Shown: positions 16,616 to 25,837, counted from the first letter of the stretch. The stretch: DNA of 64,000 nucleotides from Bdellovibrio bacteriovorus (GCF_001592755.1 NZ_LUKF01000014.1:186841-250840); one strand, 5' to 3'. Notes: a model not told the origin generated them from the sequence alone. Numbers and translations: made by a program.

Positions 16616-17310
16616 AATTAAAGAAACTTATTCTTCTTTTAAGCCTGACATTTTCTTTTCAAACCTTCGCGCAAACTGTGGAAGAGGCCAAGAAGATTTT
16701 AAATAGAGGCACTTCGCTTTACGAAGTTTTAGGGGTCTCCCCGAACGCTTCTGAGAGTGATATTAAAAATGCTTATCGTCGTTTGGTGCGCGCTTATCAT
16801 CCAGATCGTTTTCAAGGGGATCCGGTAAAATCACAAGTCATGAGTCAGGTAACCGCGAAGCTAAACACCACGCGTGACACCCTCATGGATTCCAACTTGC
16901 GCCAGCGCTATGATCAAACACTCAAAGCCTCAGGACGTTATAATACGACCTCATCTTCGGCGACGCCCAAAGCGGAAACTCCATCATATAAAAAATATGA
17001 CTTCGGTAATATCAATCCCGAAGAGCCGGTGAAAAAAACGCAAGAACCGCCTAAACAAAGTGCTGAAACATCTAAGAGCACTGAAAAAACAAGTCGTCCG
17101 ACCGAAGAACCAACGAAACCCACATCCTCGGCAAAGACCTCGGTCAACGAAGCTTCCGTAGCTCCAAAAACTTCTTCAACTCCTGCGACAACCACAGGAG
17201 GACAGCCTCGCGCCACTTCCGCCGAGGCGGCCAGGGCTACGAAGCTTTATAACGATGTTCAAAAATGTTCCGGTGGATTTTATAAAGCCTTCGTAGACGT
17301 GATGATCTAA
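16612..17310 (+). CDS. exported J-domain (DnaJ-like) protein
   Basis: A J domain occupies about residues 35-105: SLYEVLGVSPNASESDIKNA, then AYHPDR with the HPD motif near 63-65 that normally stimulates Hsp70 ATPase. It is preceded by what looks like a cleavable signal peptide (MKLKKLILLLSLTFSFQTFAQ). The C-terminal half is Pro/Thr/Ser/Lys-rich and likely disordered. An exported J domain is odd because Hsp70 and ATP are cytoplasmic; the N-terminal helix could instead be an anchor. The start at 16612 forms an ATGA overlap with the upstream gene and has GGAG 7 bases before it. The stop overlaps that of the convergent GMC gene. Confidence 0.8.
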   Translation: MKLKKLILLLSLTFSFQTFAQTVEEAKKILNRGTSLYEVLGVSPNASESDIKNAYRRLVRAYHPDRFQGDPVKSQVMSQVTAKLNTTRDTLMDSNLRQRYDQTLKASGRYNTTSSSATPKAETPSYKKYDFGNINPEEPVKKTQEPPKQSAETSKSTEKTSRPTEEPTKPTSSAKTSVNEASVAPKTSSTPATTTGGQPRATSAEAARATKLYNDVQKCSGGFYKAFVDVMI

Positions 17311-18995
17311 GCTTCCATTTTATCTTTGGTCTTAACGGTGTGCTTTTCGGGAATTTGTTCGGCAATGTATTCAGCCATCGCCGCAATCGTCAAAGACGGG
17401 TTGGTCCCAGTTGAAGTCGGAAGAATACTTCCATCGACAACATACAGTCCGGGATAGCCAAATACTTCGCCTTTTGTACTCACAAAACCTGTTTGTTCGG
17501 AATCTCCCATCGGGCAGCCGCCGAGCGGGTGAACTGAAATAACTTTCTTTAAGTGAGTCAGTGGGTTTTCGACATAAACGCCATCCACCATCTCGGCCAA
17601 CTTTTTCATCTCAGTGCGGATGCGCGTAAAGTGCTCTTGGCTTTCGTCGATTTTCCAACGAATCAATGCTTGATCGTCATCGCGCAATTGGATCTCTCCG
17701 TCGGGCTTGTCCCGCCCCATACCTAGAAGTACCAGGCAACGTTTCGTGAATTCAGCTCGGTCGATACTTTTAGCCATTTCATCACCAATATTGATCTGAT
17801 CATGGCCGACAATTTTTAAAACTTTGAAAATATATTTTTTCACGTGATGGGCGGCCATAGTGGCTAGACCCGCAAGTCCACTGAACTGAGGCACCTTGCC
17901 TGAAAGAAACCACGCAAATCCCACAGGAAAACCCGCTTCTTGAATAAACATTCCGTGCGGATATCCGTCAGCATAATCTTTATACTTATATTCGATGGAT
18001 CCCGTGATCACCGGGCCATTCGTTCCATCGACATTGTGTTTAGACTTAAAGATCAGGGAAATAAAATCTCCGTTGCCGCTCCATTTTTTTCCGAGCCACT
18101 TATTAAGAAGAGGCAAGTGCCCATAGCGTTTCATTTTTAAAAGCAAAGAGGTCGAGCCCAAAGAACCAGCCGAAAGCACCACGTTTTTGGCCGTGAACTT
18201 ATTTTCCTGCATTGGAAATTCAGGAATGACATAAGTGACGACGTAGTGATCATCTTTCTTTTCAATTCTTGTCACTTCGGCATGCGTGCGCACTTCTGCT
18301 TTATGAGCGGCCTCTTTCAGATTTCGGGCACGGAATAGATAATTTAAATCCAACGTGTTTTTTGCGTGAATATTGCAACCAATGTCACAATCTCCACATT
18401 TATTACAACGAGATTGAAGAGCCCCGTGAATATTTCGCGTTTGATGCCCAGGAAACTTTCCTTCAAAGCGTACGCCGATAGGTGGAAAGACCATGGATGG
18501 TTTTTCAGTCGCTCCTGGAGGAGTCGCCATTTCCTCGGCCAGCTTTTTTAGCAACGTGGTTTTAGGCGTGTTGCGATAGTAAGGATGAGTGTCGTAAGGA
18601 TAGGGTTTCGCCTCCATTACATTAAGAACGCGTTCATAATACGGTTCGAGTGTTTGGCGATTGATATTTCCCGGCCATCCCTTAAAGAAATCTTCGGGCA
18701 TTTTATAAAGGACATTGGCATAAATAAGGCTGCCGCCACCCAAGCCACTGGACGTGATAGTCATGACATCACTTTCAGGAGTGTCACGAACTTCCATCAG
18801 GCCAAATTTATTGTCGATCGGATCCCAGAACATATTCTTGCGAACTTCATGGGGGCGGCGAGGGAATTCGTGCATCTTCCATTCGCGGCCGCGCTCGAGC
18901 AAACAAACTTTATAACCTTTTTCAACAAGTCGGCACGTCATCACGGACCCGCCAAAGCCGGATCCGATCACGATATAATCATAGTCCCACTTCAT
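17307..18995 (-). CDS. GMC-family FAD oxidoreductase, cholesterol-oxidase-like
   Basis: The 562-aa flavoprotein has the dinucleotide motif GSGFGG at 12-17, the GMC block SSGLGGGSLIYANV near 80-95, and the C-terminal HPLGGCPMGD and VVDGSILPTSTGTNPSLTIAA with the catalytic His. A cysteine-rich segment (CNKCGDCDIGCN) lies near 190, as in the cholesterol-oxidase/ChoD-like subgroup. It probably oxidises an alcohol group on a sterol or other lipid. GAGGA lies before the ATG. The alpha/beta-hydrolase gene ends 8 bases upstream, so the two form an operon and may act on the same substrate, ester cleavage first and then oxidation. The true substrate is unknown. Confidence 0.82.
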   Translation of the reverse strand: MKWDYDYIVIGSGFGGSVMTCRLVEKGYKVCLLERGREWKMHEFPRRPHEVRKNMFWDPIDNKFGLMEVRDTPESDVMTITSSGLGGGSLIYANVLYKMPEDFFKGWPGNINRQTLEPYYERVLNVMEAKPYPYDTHPYYRNTPKTTLLKKLAEEMATPPGATEKPSMVFPPIGVRFEGKFPGHQTRNIHGALQSRCNKCGDCDIGCNIHAKNTLDLNYLFRARNLKEAAHKAEVRTHAEVTRIEKKDDHYVVTYVIPEFPMQENKFTAKNVVLSAGSLGSTSLLLKMKRYGHLPLLNKWLGKKWSGNGDFISLIFKSKHNVDGTNGPVITGSIEYKYKDYADGYPHGMFIQEAGFPVGFAWFLSGKVPQFSGLAGLATMAAHHVKKYIFKVLKIVGHDQINIGDEMAKSIDRAEFTKRCLVLLGMGRDKPDGEIQLRDDDQALIRWKIDESQEHFTRIRTEMKKLAEMVDGVYVENPLTHLKKVISVHPLGGCPMGDSEQTGFVSTKGEVFGYPGLYVVDGSILPTSTGTNPSLTIAAMAEYIAEQIPEKHTVKTKDKMEA

Positions 18996-19003
18996 TTAAT
19001 TCC

Positions 19004-20794
19004 TCACGCAATGCGAAGCTTGCGGGTTTCGACACCAGAGATACCGGAATGTTGTTTTAAAAATTCTATCAGTTCGGGAAATACTTCGTTGTGACAAAAC
19101 TGTCCCATAAAGACGTCCTGATGACCGTAGTTCGTAAATTCTTTATAAGAGACTTTTGCCGCATTCTTCGTCTGACTTAAAATTTCATAAGTCGTCTTAT
19201 TTGAGTTCGGGAAGATATGATTGTCCGCTCCCGAAATCAGCAGAGTAGGAGGCATGTCTCGTTTTTTCATCTCTTCCAAATAATTGATTTTCGAGTCAAA
19301 AGAAACCGACGCCTTCGCTAACAGCATTTTACGAATGTGTTTGTGATAGTGAAAGCTTGTGCCGCCGAATAAGTCCATCAAACGACGGTGAGTCACCGGA
19401 TGAATATTACGATGATTGAATGCGGCGGGAAAACCCCAACCCCACATAAAGCTCACCATATGACAAGCCGGCTCTTTGCATTCACTGCGCAGACTGCGCT
19501 CCATCCAGTACAACCATCGTCCAAAAGCACGGCCGGGATGATAGGGGATTTTAGGTGAAACATAGGGATAACCTAAAACCTGCTCTAAGATTTCAGGCCC
19601 CACCATCATTTTAGCCATGGCCTGCCAAGGAACCATCGGAGTTAGCGAGACACTGTTTGCCACAATGCTCGCAATATTTTTGACGTATCCCGCTGCGTAC
19701 GAAGCCATGAAAGACAAGGCGCCCACACAGTGAGCGATGACGTGAATTTTTACGTCGTTGCCGCAGGATTCTCGAATGAAATCGACGGCGCGGGGAATAT
19801 CGTACTTTGCCACGTCATCCATGGTGTAGCGATGCGGAGACATATTGTAAGTAAACCTTCCGCTGCCGCGCCAATCCAGCGACCACACGTCTGAATAGCC
19901 CGACGTATGAAGCTGATTCACGAGGTTTTGGTGCTCAGGCATGATGAACATATCTGTTGATGTCGTCAGTCCATGCAGTAAGAGCACCACGTTTTTGGAT
20001 TCTTGATGTTTAAATCTTTGCACGGAAATTGTCAGTCCGTCGCGGGTGTCTAAGGGATGAAGAGTTTTTTCTCCTAAAGCCACACCTTGAGTCGTATGCA
20101 TGGGATATTGATGCTCATTCCACCGAGCGGAAGTCGTTGTGAAGATAAACGGAGCATAACCTTCCCACAAAGTGTCGGTGAAAGCTTTGAAGTACTTCAT
20201 CAAGGCTTCTTTTTCTTGTAAAAAAGAAGAGGCGTTTGTTTTAAAACTTTTCATCTGGGTTAAGAAATCACTCAGCGAAATACGCAAGCTGCCAATAGCA
20301 TGCACTTCTTTGTCACTGTAATTATCAAACGGAGAATGTCCTTCCCAAAGATAATAGTACAAAGTCGTCGTTTGCTTCCACACCTCCGAAATATCTTCTT
20401 TTAAAAGGGCTTTGTAACCAAAAAAAGTCCATTTCTTTCCTTCACGATCCGTCAGAAAAAGAGTGTAGTGCATCTCTTTGACGGTATCGAAATGGGGACT
20501 TGCGGCTGGCAAAGTAAAAAGTTGGAAGTAACCTTTTTCGATGCGCAGTTCATCGCGAAAACGAAAATCCGTGATTCTTCCATACATCTGCGAAGGTGTG
20601 CTGTGATCGGCTAAAAACTTGTCGAGGTTTGGAACTTTGATCGTCACCGTAAACTCAAAAGGCTGCTTATCGAAACGATCGTTTTCGGCTAGAAAATCTG
20701 AATGTGAAAGCGGCTTGCCAGGAGACAAGACAAACTTTTTCGGAACAACGAATCCCGACATTCTCTCGGTGAATTCGACAGAAAGTGACGTCAT
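19004..20794 (-). CDS. alpha/beta-hydrolase with cysteine at the nucleophile position
   Basis: The first ~280 residues of this 596-aa protein form a domain I do not name. The rest is an alpha/beta-hydrolase: oxyanion region LLLHGLTTSTDMF, nucleophile elbow HVIAHCVGAL, acid in LLISGADNHIFP and His in NYGHQDVF. The elbow has Cys where GxSxG hydrolases have Ser, and Ala in the first Gly position. Similar hydrolase modules accompany cholesterol-oxidase-like GMC enzymes, as here. No signal peptide is evident. The start at 20794 is supported by AAAGGAT 6 bases before the ATG; the longer frame to 20917 is not. Confidence 0.78.
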   Translation of the reverse strand: MTSLSVEFTERMSGFVVPKKFVLSPGKPLSHSDFLAENDRFDKQPFEFTVTIKVPNLDKFLADHSTPSQMYGRITDFRFRDELRIEKGYFQLFTLPAASPHFDTVKEMHYTLFLTDREGKKWTFFGYKALLKEDISEVWKQTTTLYYYLWEGHSPFDNYSDKEVHAIGSLRISLSDFLTQMKSFKTNASSFLQEKEALMKYFKAFTDTLWEGYAPFIFTTTSARWNEHQYPMHTTQGVALGEKTLHPLDTRDGLTISVQRFKHQESKNVVLLLHGLTTSTDMFIMPEHQNLVNQLHTSGYSDVWSLDWRGSGRFTYNMSPHRYTMDDVAKYDIPRAVDFIRESCGNDVKIHVIAHCVGALSFMASYAAGYVKNIASIVANSVSLTPMVPWQAMAKMMVGPEILEQVLGYPYVSPKIPYHPGRAFGRWLYWMERSLRSECKEPACHMVSFMWGWGFPAAFNHRNIHPVTHRRLMDLFGGTSFHYHKHIRKMLLAKASVSFDSKINYLEEMKKRDMPPTLLISGADNHIFPNSNKTTYEILSQTKNAAKVSYKEFTNYGHQDVFMGQFCHNEVFPELIEFLKQHSGISGVETRKLRIA

Positions 20795-20970
20795 AAATAT
20801 CCTTTGTTTATATAAACAATAGAGTGTTTCACAATTTCTGTAAACGCGACTGGGACTTACGATCGGTGGCCAATTCAACCGGTTTTGACCACAGGTTGAA
20901 GGGCGAGAGTGTCTCATACTAAGAATCTCCCGACCTTGATCCTGATGTAGGGGGCAAGCTGTTTTATTCT

Positions 20971-20998
20971 TAAAGGGGACCAGGAAAAATTCCGATAT
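20971..20998 (+). promoter_or_regulatory. sigma-28 (FliA)-like promoter for the coiled-coil gene
   Basis: TAAAGGGG at 20971 and TCCGATAT at 20991 resemble TAAAGTTT and GCCGATAA, with spacing one base longer than the E. coli optimum. The -10 box ends 12 bases before the ATG at 21011, giving a very short leader; no Shine-Dalgarno is present. Confidence 0.45.
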
Positions 20999-21010
20999 TT
21001 CCCTATAGAT

Positions 21011-22330
21011 ATGAGCAAAAAGAAAAAGAAATCTTCAGCCGCGGAAAACCTTATTGAGTCCTTGATGGATGATCTTAAGGATATTCAGGCCGATTCTTCG
21101 TATCATGCGGGGCAATCGGAGGATGACTTTTCTGGTTTGCCAACTCTGGAAGACGAAGCTCACCGCGTGGAAAATACCAGTGCGGGAAATAATCTGTGGG
21201 ACAACTTAGAAAAGGGCTTAGAGAAAGATCTTGATGCCTCTGAGTTTACCGGCGGAGTGGAAGCTTCTTCCGAGGAAGAAGTTCCCGTTGAAGATTTTGA
21301 TATGCCAGAAGGCTTCGGTGATTTGCCACCGTCAGAGCGTTTCATGGTGAACGGGGCTCCGACCGCTGAAGAAGAACGCTATCAAGGTCCTTCTGCCGGT
21401 GGTGGATACCAATCTTCCGATGAATTATTTTCTCCTCCCACGCCAGATTTTTCATCTAGCGAATCGAGTGACTCTTCTTCCGATGAGGACGAAGCGACTC
21501 GACCGGTCTTTAGTGGACAAGCTAGTGGTGGTGAAGACAAAACGGTTTCTATTCAACAAGATTTCAATGTGACATCTTCGGTGGCGTCGACAAATTCGGA
21601 CGCTGATAAAACTGTGGCAGTGGATGGTTTTGCTAACGCTCGTTTGGGTGCGCGCAAGTCTGCTGACGTGGATGTCAAAGTCAGCGTCGGTAATTTCCGC
21701 GGAAGCCGGGGCTCTGCCAACGTGATGACATCTGTGGATGCCAGTTTAGCTCAGGCCGAAAACCTGAAGCTGGCGCAACAACGCATCCTTGAACTTGAAA
21801 AAGAAGTGGAACATCTTCGTGGCGACAATGAAGAATTGGCTTCGGCTGGTGAAATCATTCGTTCCCGCACGGATGAACTGACAGTTCGCATTACGGCTTT
21901 AGAAAAAGAAAAAGCCGAGATTCAAGAGTCCGCGCAAAGTGAAATTCTTATTTTAAAAGGCAATCTTCAGTACAAAGAAAACGAAGTTGCCAAGGCGCGT
22001 ATTAAAGTTGAAGAACTGGAAACTAGACTTAAATCTGACTTTAAAAAGATCCGCGTTCGCGAAAGAGAACTTGAAAACCGTCTGGAACTGCTGCGTGCAG
22101 AGAAGTCGGCTCTTGTTCGGTCCAAAGATGAGTATATTTTAGAACAGAAAAGAAAGATTGATCAGCTCTCTCAGGAACTCGATAATTACCGTAAGAAATG
22201 TCTTGAGCTTAACAAGACTATCGAGGCCAACCAAGATCAGGTCAAACGTACAGAGCGTGCTCTGCGTTTAGCCTTGACGAACTTGGAAGCTAAAGAGGAA
22301 AGTGCCATTCCACTGAAGAAAGCTGAGTAG
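21011..22330 (+). CDS. acidic coiled-coil protein of unknown function
   Basis: I do not recognise this 439-aa protein. It opens with a Lys-rich MSKKKKKSS. Residues ~20-230 are acidic and Ser-rich, likely disordered, with repeated DKTV(S/A)(I/V) pieces at about 177 and 199 that could be phosphothreonine sites. Residues ~250-430 are a long heptad-rich coiled coil (for example LELEKEVEHLRGDNEELA). The combination suggests a scaffold or polar organiser. A sigma-28-like promoter precedes it. It is followed within one base by the metallophosphoesterase gene, then pgi and the FHA-GGDEF gene; an FHA domain could read phosphothreonines on this protein, which is speculation. Confidence 0.7.
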   Translation: MSKKKKKSSAAENLIESLMDDLKDIQADSSYHAGQSEDDFSGLPTLEDEAHRVENTSAGNNLWDNLEKGLEKDLDASEFTGGVEASSEEEVPVEDFDMPEGFGDLPPSERFMVNGAPTAEEERYQGPSAGGGYQSSDELFSPPTPDFSSSESSDSSSDEDEATRPVFSGQASGGEDKTVSIQQDFNVTSSVASTNSDADKTVAVDGFANARLGARKSADVDVKVSVGNFRGSRGSANVMTSVDASLAQAENLKLAQQRILELEKEVEHLRGDNEELASAGEIIRSRTDELTVRITALEKEKAEIQESAQSEILILKGNLQYKENEVAKARIKVEELETRLKSDFKKIRVRERELENRLELLRAEKSALVRSKDEYILEQKRKIDQLSQELDNYRKKCLELNKTIEANQDQVKRTERALRLALTNLEAKEESAIPLKKAE

Positions 22331-22331
22331 T

Positions 22332-23471
22332 ATGGAATCTGCTTCCCCAGAAGAGAGCAACGAGACCGCCGTCGCGGTGAAGCCCGCTCCTATTAAAAAA
22401 ATCAAAGTGATTGTGAGCGACCTCCATCTGGGGAAAGGTCGTCTATTGGAACAAGGCGGAATCAACTCTTTAGAAGAGTTCTACTATGGGGAAAAGTTAG
22501 TGGAGTTCATCCACTACTATTCTTCGGGTGTGTACCGCGATTACGAAGTGGAACTTATCATCAACGGGGATTTTCTTAACTTCTTGCAGTGTGATTACAA
22601 AGGCCATTTTCTTTCCGTCATCACTGAATCCGTCACTCTGGAAATTTTAAAAGAGATCGTCAAAGGTCACCAAAACGTTTTCAAAGCGCTGGCGGAATTT
22701 GCCTCTAAGCCGAACAACACCGTGACTTACATCGTAGGCAATCACGATCAAGGTATGTTGTGGCCTGCGTGTCGCGCTTATCTGAACCAAGTGATCGGCA
22801 CGCCTATTCGTTTCAAAAACATCGTTTACTTTTTTGATGGTGTGCACATTGAGCATGGGCACATGCACGAAGCGGCCAACCGTATGGACCCCAAAAAGTT
22901 TTTCCTAAAGAAAGATTTGGTAGAGCCCATCTTGAATTTGCCTTTTGGTTCCCACTTTTTCTTGGAAGTGGTGTTAAAGATCAAACAACACTATCCGCAC
23001 GTCGATAAAATTCGTCCGTTCGGAAAAATGGTGCGCTGGTCTTTGATGAACGAAACTAAAACCATGATTCGCGCTTTCTTTATGGCGCTTTTCTATTTTG
23101 CCAAAAGTGCTTTCATTAAAGATCCACGTCGTCACTATCCTTTGAAGCGGATCATCAAAGTCATTGCAGAAAGTGCGATCTTTCCTGATTTGAGTGAATC
23201 AGCGCGTAAAATTCTTCACGATGACCGCGTGCATACAGTTGTTTTTGGCCACACCCATGTTTACCAATATCGTCAGTGGTCCGAGAATAAAGAATATTTT
23301 AACTCGGGAACATGGACGGAGATCACATCTTTGGATATTGTGTCCCTAGGAAAAATCACAAAGCTGACTTATGTGCTGATTGAGTACCCTGAAGACGGAG
23401 GTCGTCCTCGTGGCCGACTGAAAGAGTGGAAGGGTTATCATCGTATCGAAGAAGACGTTGCGATTTCTTAG
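22332..23471 (+). CDS. calcineurin-like metallophosphoesterase
   Basis: The five metallophosphoesterase blocks are present in order: SDLHLGKG near 30, NGDFLNF near 77, GNHDQ near 137, a His in HIEHGHMHE near 175, and VFGHTHVYQYR near 305. These bind a two-metal centre. Order and spacing resemble UDP-2,3-diacylglucosamine hydrolases (LpxH type), but the protein (379 aa) is longer and the extra middle segment is hydrophobic and basic, so a membrane-lipid substrate is only a guess. Starts one base after the stop of the coiled-coil gene. Confidence 0.78.
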   Translation: MESASPEESNETAVAVKPAPIKKIKVIVSDLHLGKGRLLEQGGINSLEEFYYGEKLVEFIHYYSSGVYRDYEVELIINGDFLNFLQCDYKGHFLSVITESVTLEILKEIVKGHQNVFKALAEFASKPNNTVTYIVGNHDQGMLWPACRAYLNQVIGTPIRFKNIVYFFDGVHIEHGHMHEAANRMDPKKFFLKKDLVEPILNLPFGSHFFLEVVLKIKQHYPHVDKIRPFGKMVRWSLMNETKTMIRAFFMALFYFAKSAFIKDPRRHYPLKRIIKVIAESAIFPDLSESARKILHDDRVHTVVFGHTHVYQYRQWSENKEYFNSGTWTEITSLDIVSLGKITKLTYVLIEYPEDGGRPRGRLKEWKGYHRIEEDVAIS

Positions 23472-23511
23472 GGGCCAACTATACTGGCCTCTCTTACAAT
23501 GAGGCGGACGT

Positions 23512-24729
23512 ATGTTGGAAATTGTTCAAGCTGGTCATAAACTCGATGATGCTATCCTGCAAAAGTGCCAGGAATCCCTAAAAATCTTTTTACACCGTAA
23601 GGACATTGGCTTTCCTCAATTGGTAGAGCGCATTCCTTTGTGGCAGCAATCTCACAAAGTGGGTCAAGAGTTCAGCCGTCGCTTCAAGCAATTGGTGGTG
23701 GTCGGTCTTGGTGGCAGCTCTTTGGGAAATCGTGTTTTGGCGGAAGTCTTTCGCGCAAAGAACATGTTCTTTGTCGATAATGTGGATGCCTTAGAGTTTG
23801 AAACTCTGATGGAAGAGCTCGGGGACCTGAAAGAGGTTGGCTGGGTTTTCATCTCTAAGAGCGGAACAACGATCGAATCTTTGTGTTCATTAGAATTTAT
23901 CGATCAAATGTACAAGCAAGAGAATCTAAATCTGGCTTCTCAAAGTGTTGTTATCTCTGAAAGCAAAGACAACACGCTAGTTCAGTGGGCGAAAAAGAAT
24001 GACATTCCTATGTGCGAAATTCCAGTGGATGTCGGCGGACGCTTTTCCGTTCTGTCACCCGTAGGAATGATGCCCGCAGCTTATTTTGGCTTAGACTTAG
24101 AAAAGTTTCGCGTAGGTGCAATGCGTGCATTGCAAGACACGGCCTTAGTGACGCAAACTATGGCGCATGTAGCGCAAAGTTATAAGCGCGAAGAGTGGAT
24201 CACTCTTTTGTGGTTCTATGGTTCACGCCTTAAAAACTTCGGCGCTTGGTTTCAACAATTGTGGGCCGAGTCTTTAGGAAAAGCTCACGGTCGTGACGGT
24301 GGACCTGCGGCACGTGCCAGCACTCCGATGTCAGCGGTCGGAGCTTCTGATCAGCACTCGATCTTGCAACAAGTGATGGAAGGTCATCGCGATAAATTCG
24401 TGATCTTCATGCGCATCGAAGAAGCCGAAGCCGGATCTCAGCGTTTGAAAAAAGCGCAGTTCAAAGAAACTATGGATCTTGAAGGCCGCACCATGGGTGA
24501 GCTATTGAGGGCAGAAGCTTTGGCCACACAAGAAGCGCTCACTCAAAATGGAGTGTCAACGATGACTCTTAAGACAAAGGTCCTAGATGAACATGCATTG
24601 GGTTATATGTTTATGTTCTGGGAACTTGTCGTTGCGGGCCTAGGTGAATACTTGCAAATCGATGCCTTTAATCAACCAGGTGTAGAGCTAGGCAAGAGAC
24701 TAGCGAAAGAGAAATTGAAGAAAGCGTGA
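23512..24729 (+). CDS. pgi: glucose-6-phosphate isomerase
   Basis: The enzyme interconverts glucose 6-phosphate and fructose 6-phosphate. VVGLGGSSLGNRV and VFISKSGTTIESL are the two phosphosugar-binding SIS motifs, and the C-terminal FNQPGVELGK carries the usual Q/E active-site region. At 405 aa it belongs with the short bacterial forms, not the ~550-aa E. coli type. GAGGCGG lies about 6 bases before the ATG. It sits between the phosphoesterase and diguanylate cyclase genes, possibly in one transcription unit with the former. Confidence 0.9.
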   Translation: MLEIVQAGHKLDDAILQKCQESLKIFLHRKDIGFPQLVERIPLWQQSHKVGQEFSRRFKQLVVVGLGGSSLGNRVLAEVFRAKNMFFVDNVDALEFETLMEELGDLKEVGWVFISKSGTTIESLCSLEFIDQMYKQENLNLASQSVVISESKDNTLVQWAKKNDIPMCEIPVDVGGRFSVLSPVGMMPAAYFGLDLEKFRVGAMRALQDTALVTQTMAHVAQSYKREEWITLLWFYGSRLKNFGAWFQQLWAESLGKAHGRDGGPAARASTPMSAVGASDQHSILQQVMEGHRDKFVIFMRIEEAEAGSQRLKKAQFKETMDLEGRTMGELLRAEALATQEALTQNGVSTMTLKTKVLDEHALGYMFMFWELVVAGLGEYLQIDAFNQPGVELGKRLAKEKLKKA

Positions 24730-24766
24730 TTGTCATCAGTCGTAGAGGAGATTTATACTTTCCTCT
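24730..24766 (+). promoter_or_regulatory. promoter giving a leaderless dgcB-like mRNA
   Basis: TTGTCA at 24730, an 18-base spacer and TATACT at 24754 form a good sigma-70-type promoter. The -10 box ends 7 bases before the ATG at 24767, so transcription should begin at or next to the start codon. A GAGGAG inside the spacer is too far from the ATG to be the ribosome site. Confidence 0.6.
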
Positions 24767-25702
24767 ATGGCTCACAACGATGATTCTTCCAATGACAACT
24801 TAGAAAAAACCAGTATTGTCGCCAGTGACACTTTCCGCGGTCGTCTGAAAGAGGCCGACGAAGTTCCACCGGCGATTGTTGTTTTAATTGGTCCTCCGGG
24901 ATACGTGGGAAAACAATATCCTATCACCGCGAACGACATCGTGATCGGTCGCTCGGTGGAAAGCCAAGTTTACATCGACGATAAAAGTTTAAGTCGTTCG
25001 CACGCAAAATTTGCGGTGAATGGCAGTGAAGTGTCGGTGATTGATCTAGGTTCTACAAATAAAACCATCGTGAATGGCCAAGTCATTCCGCCGCTGGCTT
25101 CTTGTCTTCTAAAAAATAATGACCAGATTAAAACTGGGAATGTCATCTTCAAGTTCCTTGAAAAAGGAAGTATCGAAGCGATGACCAATGCGGCGATGTA
25201 CGAGCGCGCGCAAAAAGACGCGTTGACGGGAGCGCACTCCAAAGGGGCTCTTCTTGAAAAGGGACCCGAGGCGATGAAACGCGCCGAAGTCCTCAACGAG
25301 CCGCTGAGCTTAGTGACTTTTGATATCGACCACTTTAAGAAAATCAATGACAACTACGGACACCCTGGTGGCGACCATGTGCTTAAAGAGTTATGCCGGA
25401 TTGTCATCACTAAATTGATTCGCTCGAACGATTTCTTTGCACGCTACGGTGGAGAAGAGTTCGTCCTGCTTCTTTCAGGATCTCCTTCGAAAACAGCCGG
25501 CGAAGTGGGTGAGCGTATTCGCCAAACTATCGAAGCTCATGAATTCGTTTTTGAGAATAAAAAGATTCCTGTAACAATTTCTGTCGGCGTAGCCACGAAA
25601 TTACCACAAGAAACTGAGTGGACTCAGATATACGACCGCGCAGACAAGGCGCTTTATCAGTCGAAGCAAGGTGGCCGTAACAAGGTTACGATTGCTCCAT
25701 AG
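24767..25702 (+). CDS. dgcB: FHA-GGDEF diguanylate cyclase, DgcB-like
   Basis: The 311-aa protein joins an FHA domain (about 40-130: VIGRSVESQVYIDD, LSRSHAKF, DLGSTNKTIVNG) to a GGDEF domain with GGEEF near 228-232 and an inhibitory-site RSND five residues before it, so it should make cyclic di-GMP and be feedback-inhibited. The N-terminal tail has two Thr-containing sites (EKTSIV, SDTFRG) that could be phosphorylated and read by the FHA domain. In Bdellovibrio bacteriovorus this architecture is DgcB (Bd0742), required for prey invasion. The symbol is by architecture and context, not by alignment. Confidence 0.85.
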   Translation: MAHNDDSSNDNLEKTSIVASDTFRGRLKEADEVPPAIVVLIGPPGYVGKQYPITANDIVIGRSVESQVYIDDKSLSRSHAKFAVNGSEVSVIDLGSTNKTIVNGQVIPPLASCLLKNNDQIKTGNVIFKFLEKGSIEAMTNAAMYERAQKDALTGAHSKGALLEKGPEAMKRAEVLNEPLSLVTFDIDHFKKINDNYGHPGGDHVLKELCRIVITKLIRSNDFFARYGGEEFVLLLSGSPSKTAGEVGERIRQTIEAHEFVFENKKIPVTISVGVATKLPQETEWTQIYDRADKALYQSKQGGRNKVTIAP

Positions 25703-25713
25703 GTTTCCACGAG

Positions 25714-25741
25714 AAAGCCTCCAATAGGAGGCTTTTTTTAT
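25714..25741 (+). terminator. intrinsic terminator after dgcB
   Basis: AAGCCTCC-aata-GGAGGCTT followed by a run of T. Confidence 0.9.
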
Positions 25742-25837
25742 TTCGGGGGCCAGCGAGTACAAAAAATGGCTTTCTTTTGAAAGAAGCTCCCGTCCACTGA
25801 ATTCTCTTACGGTTCCGGCTAAGATTTGTTAATACTC

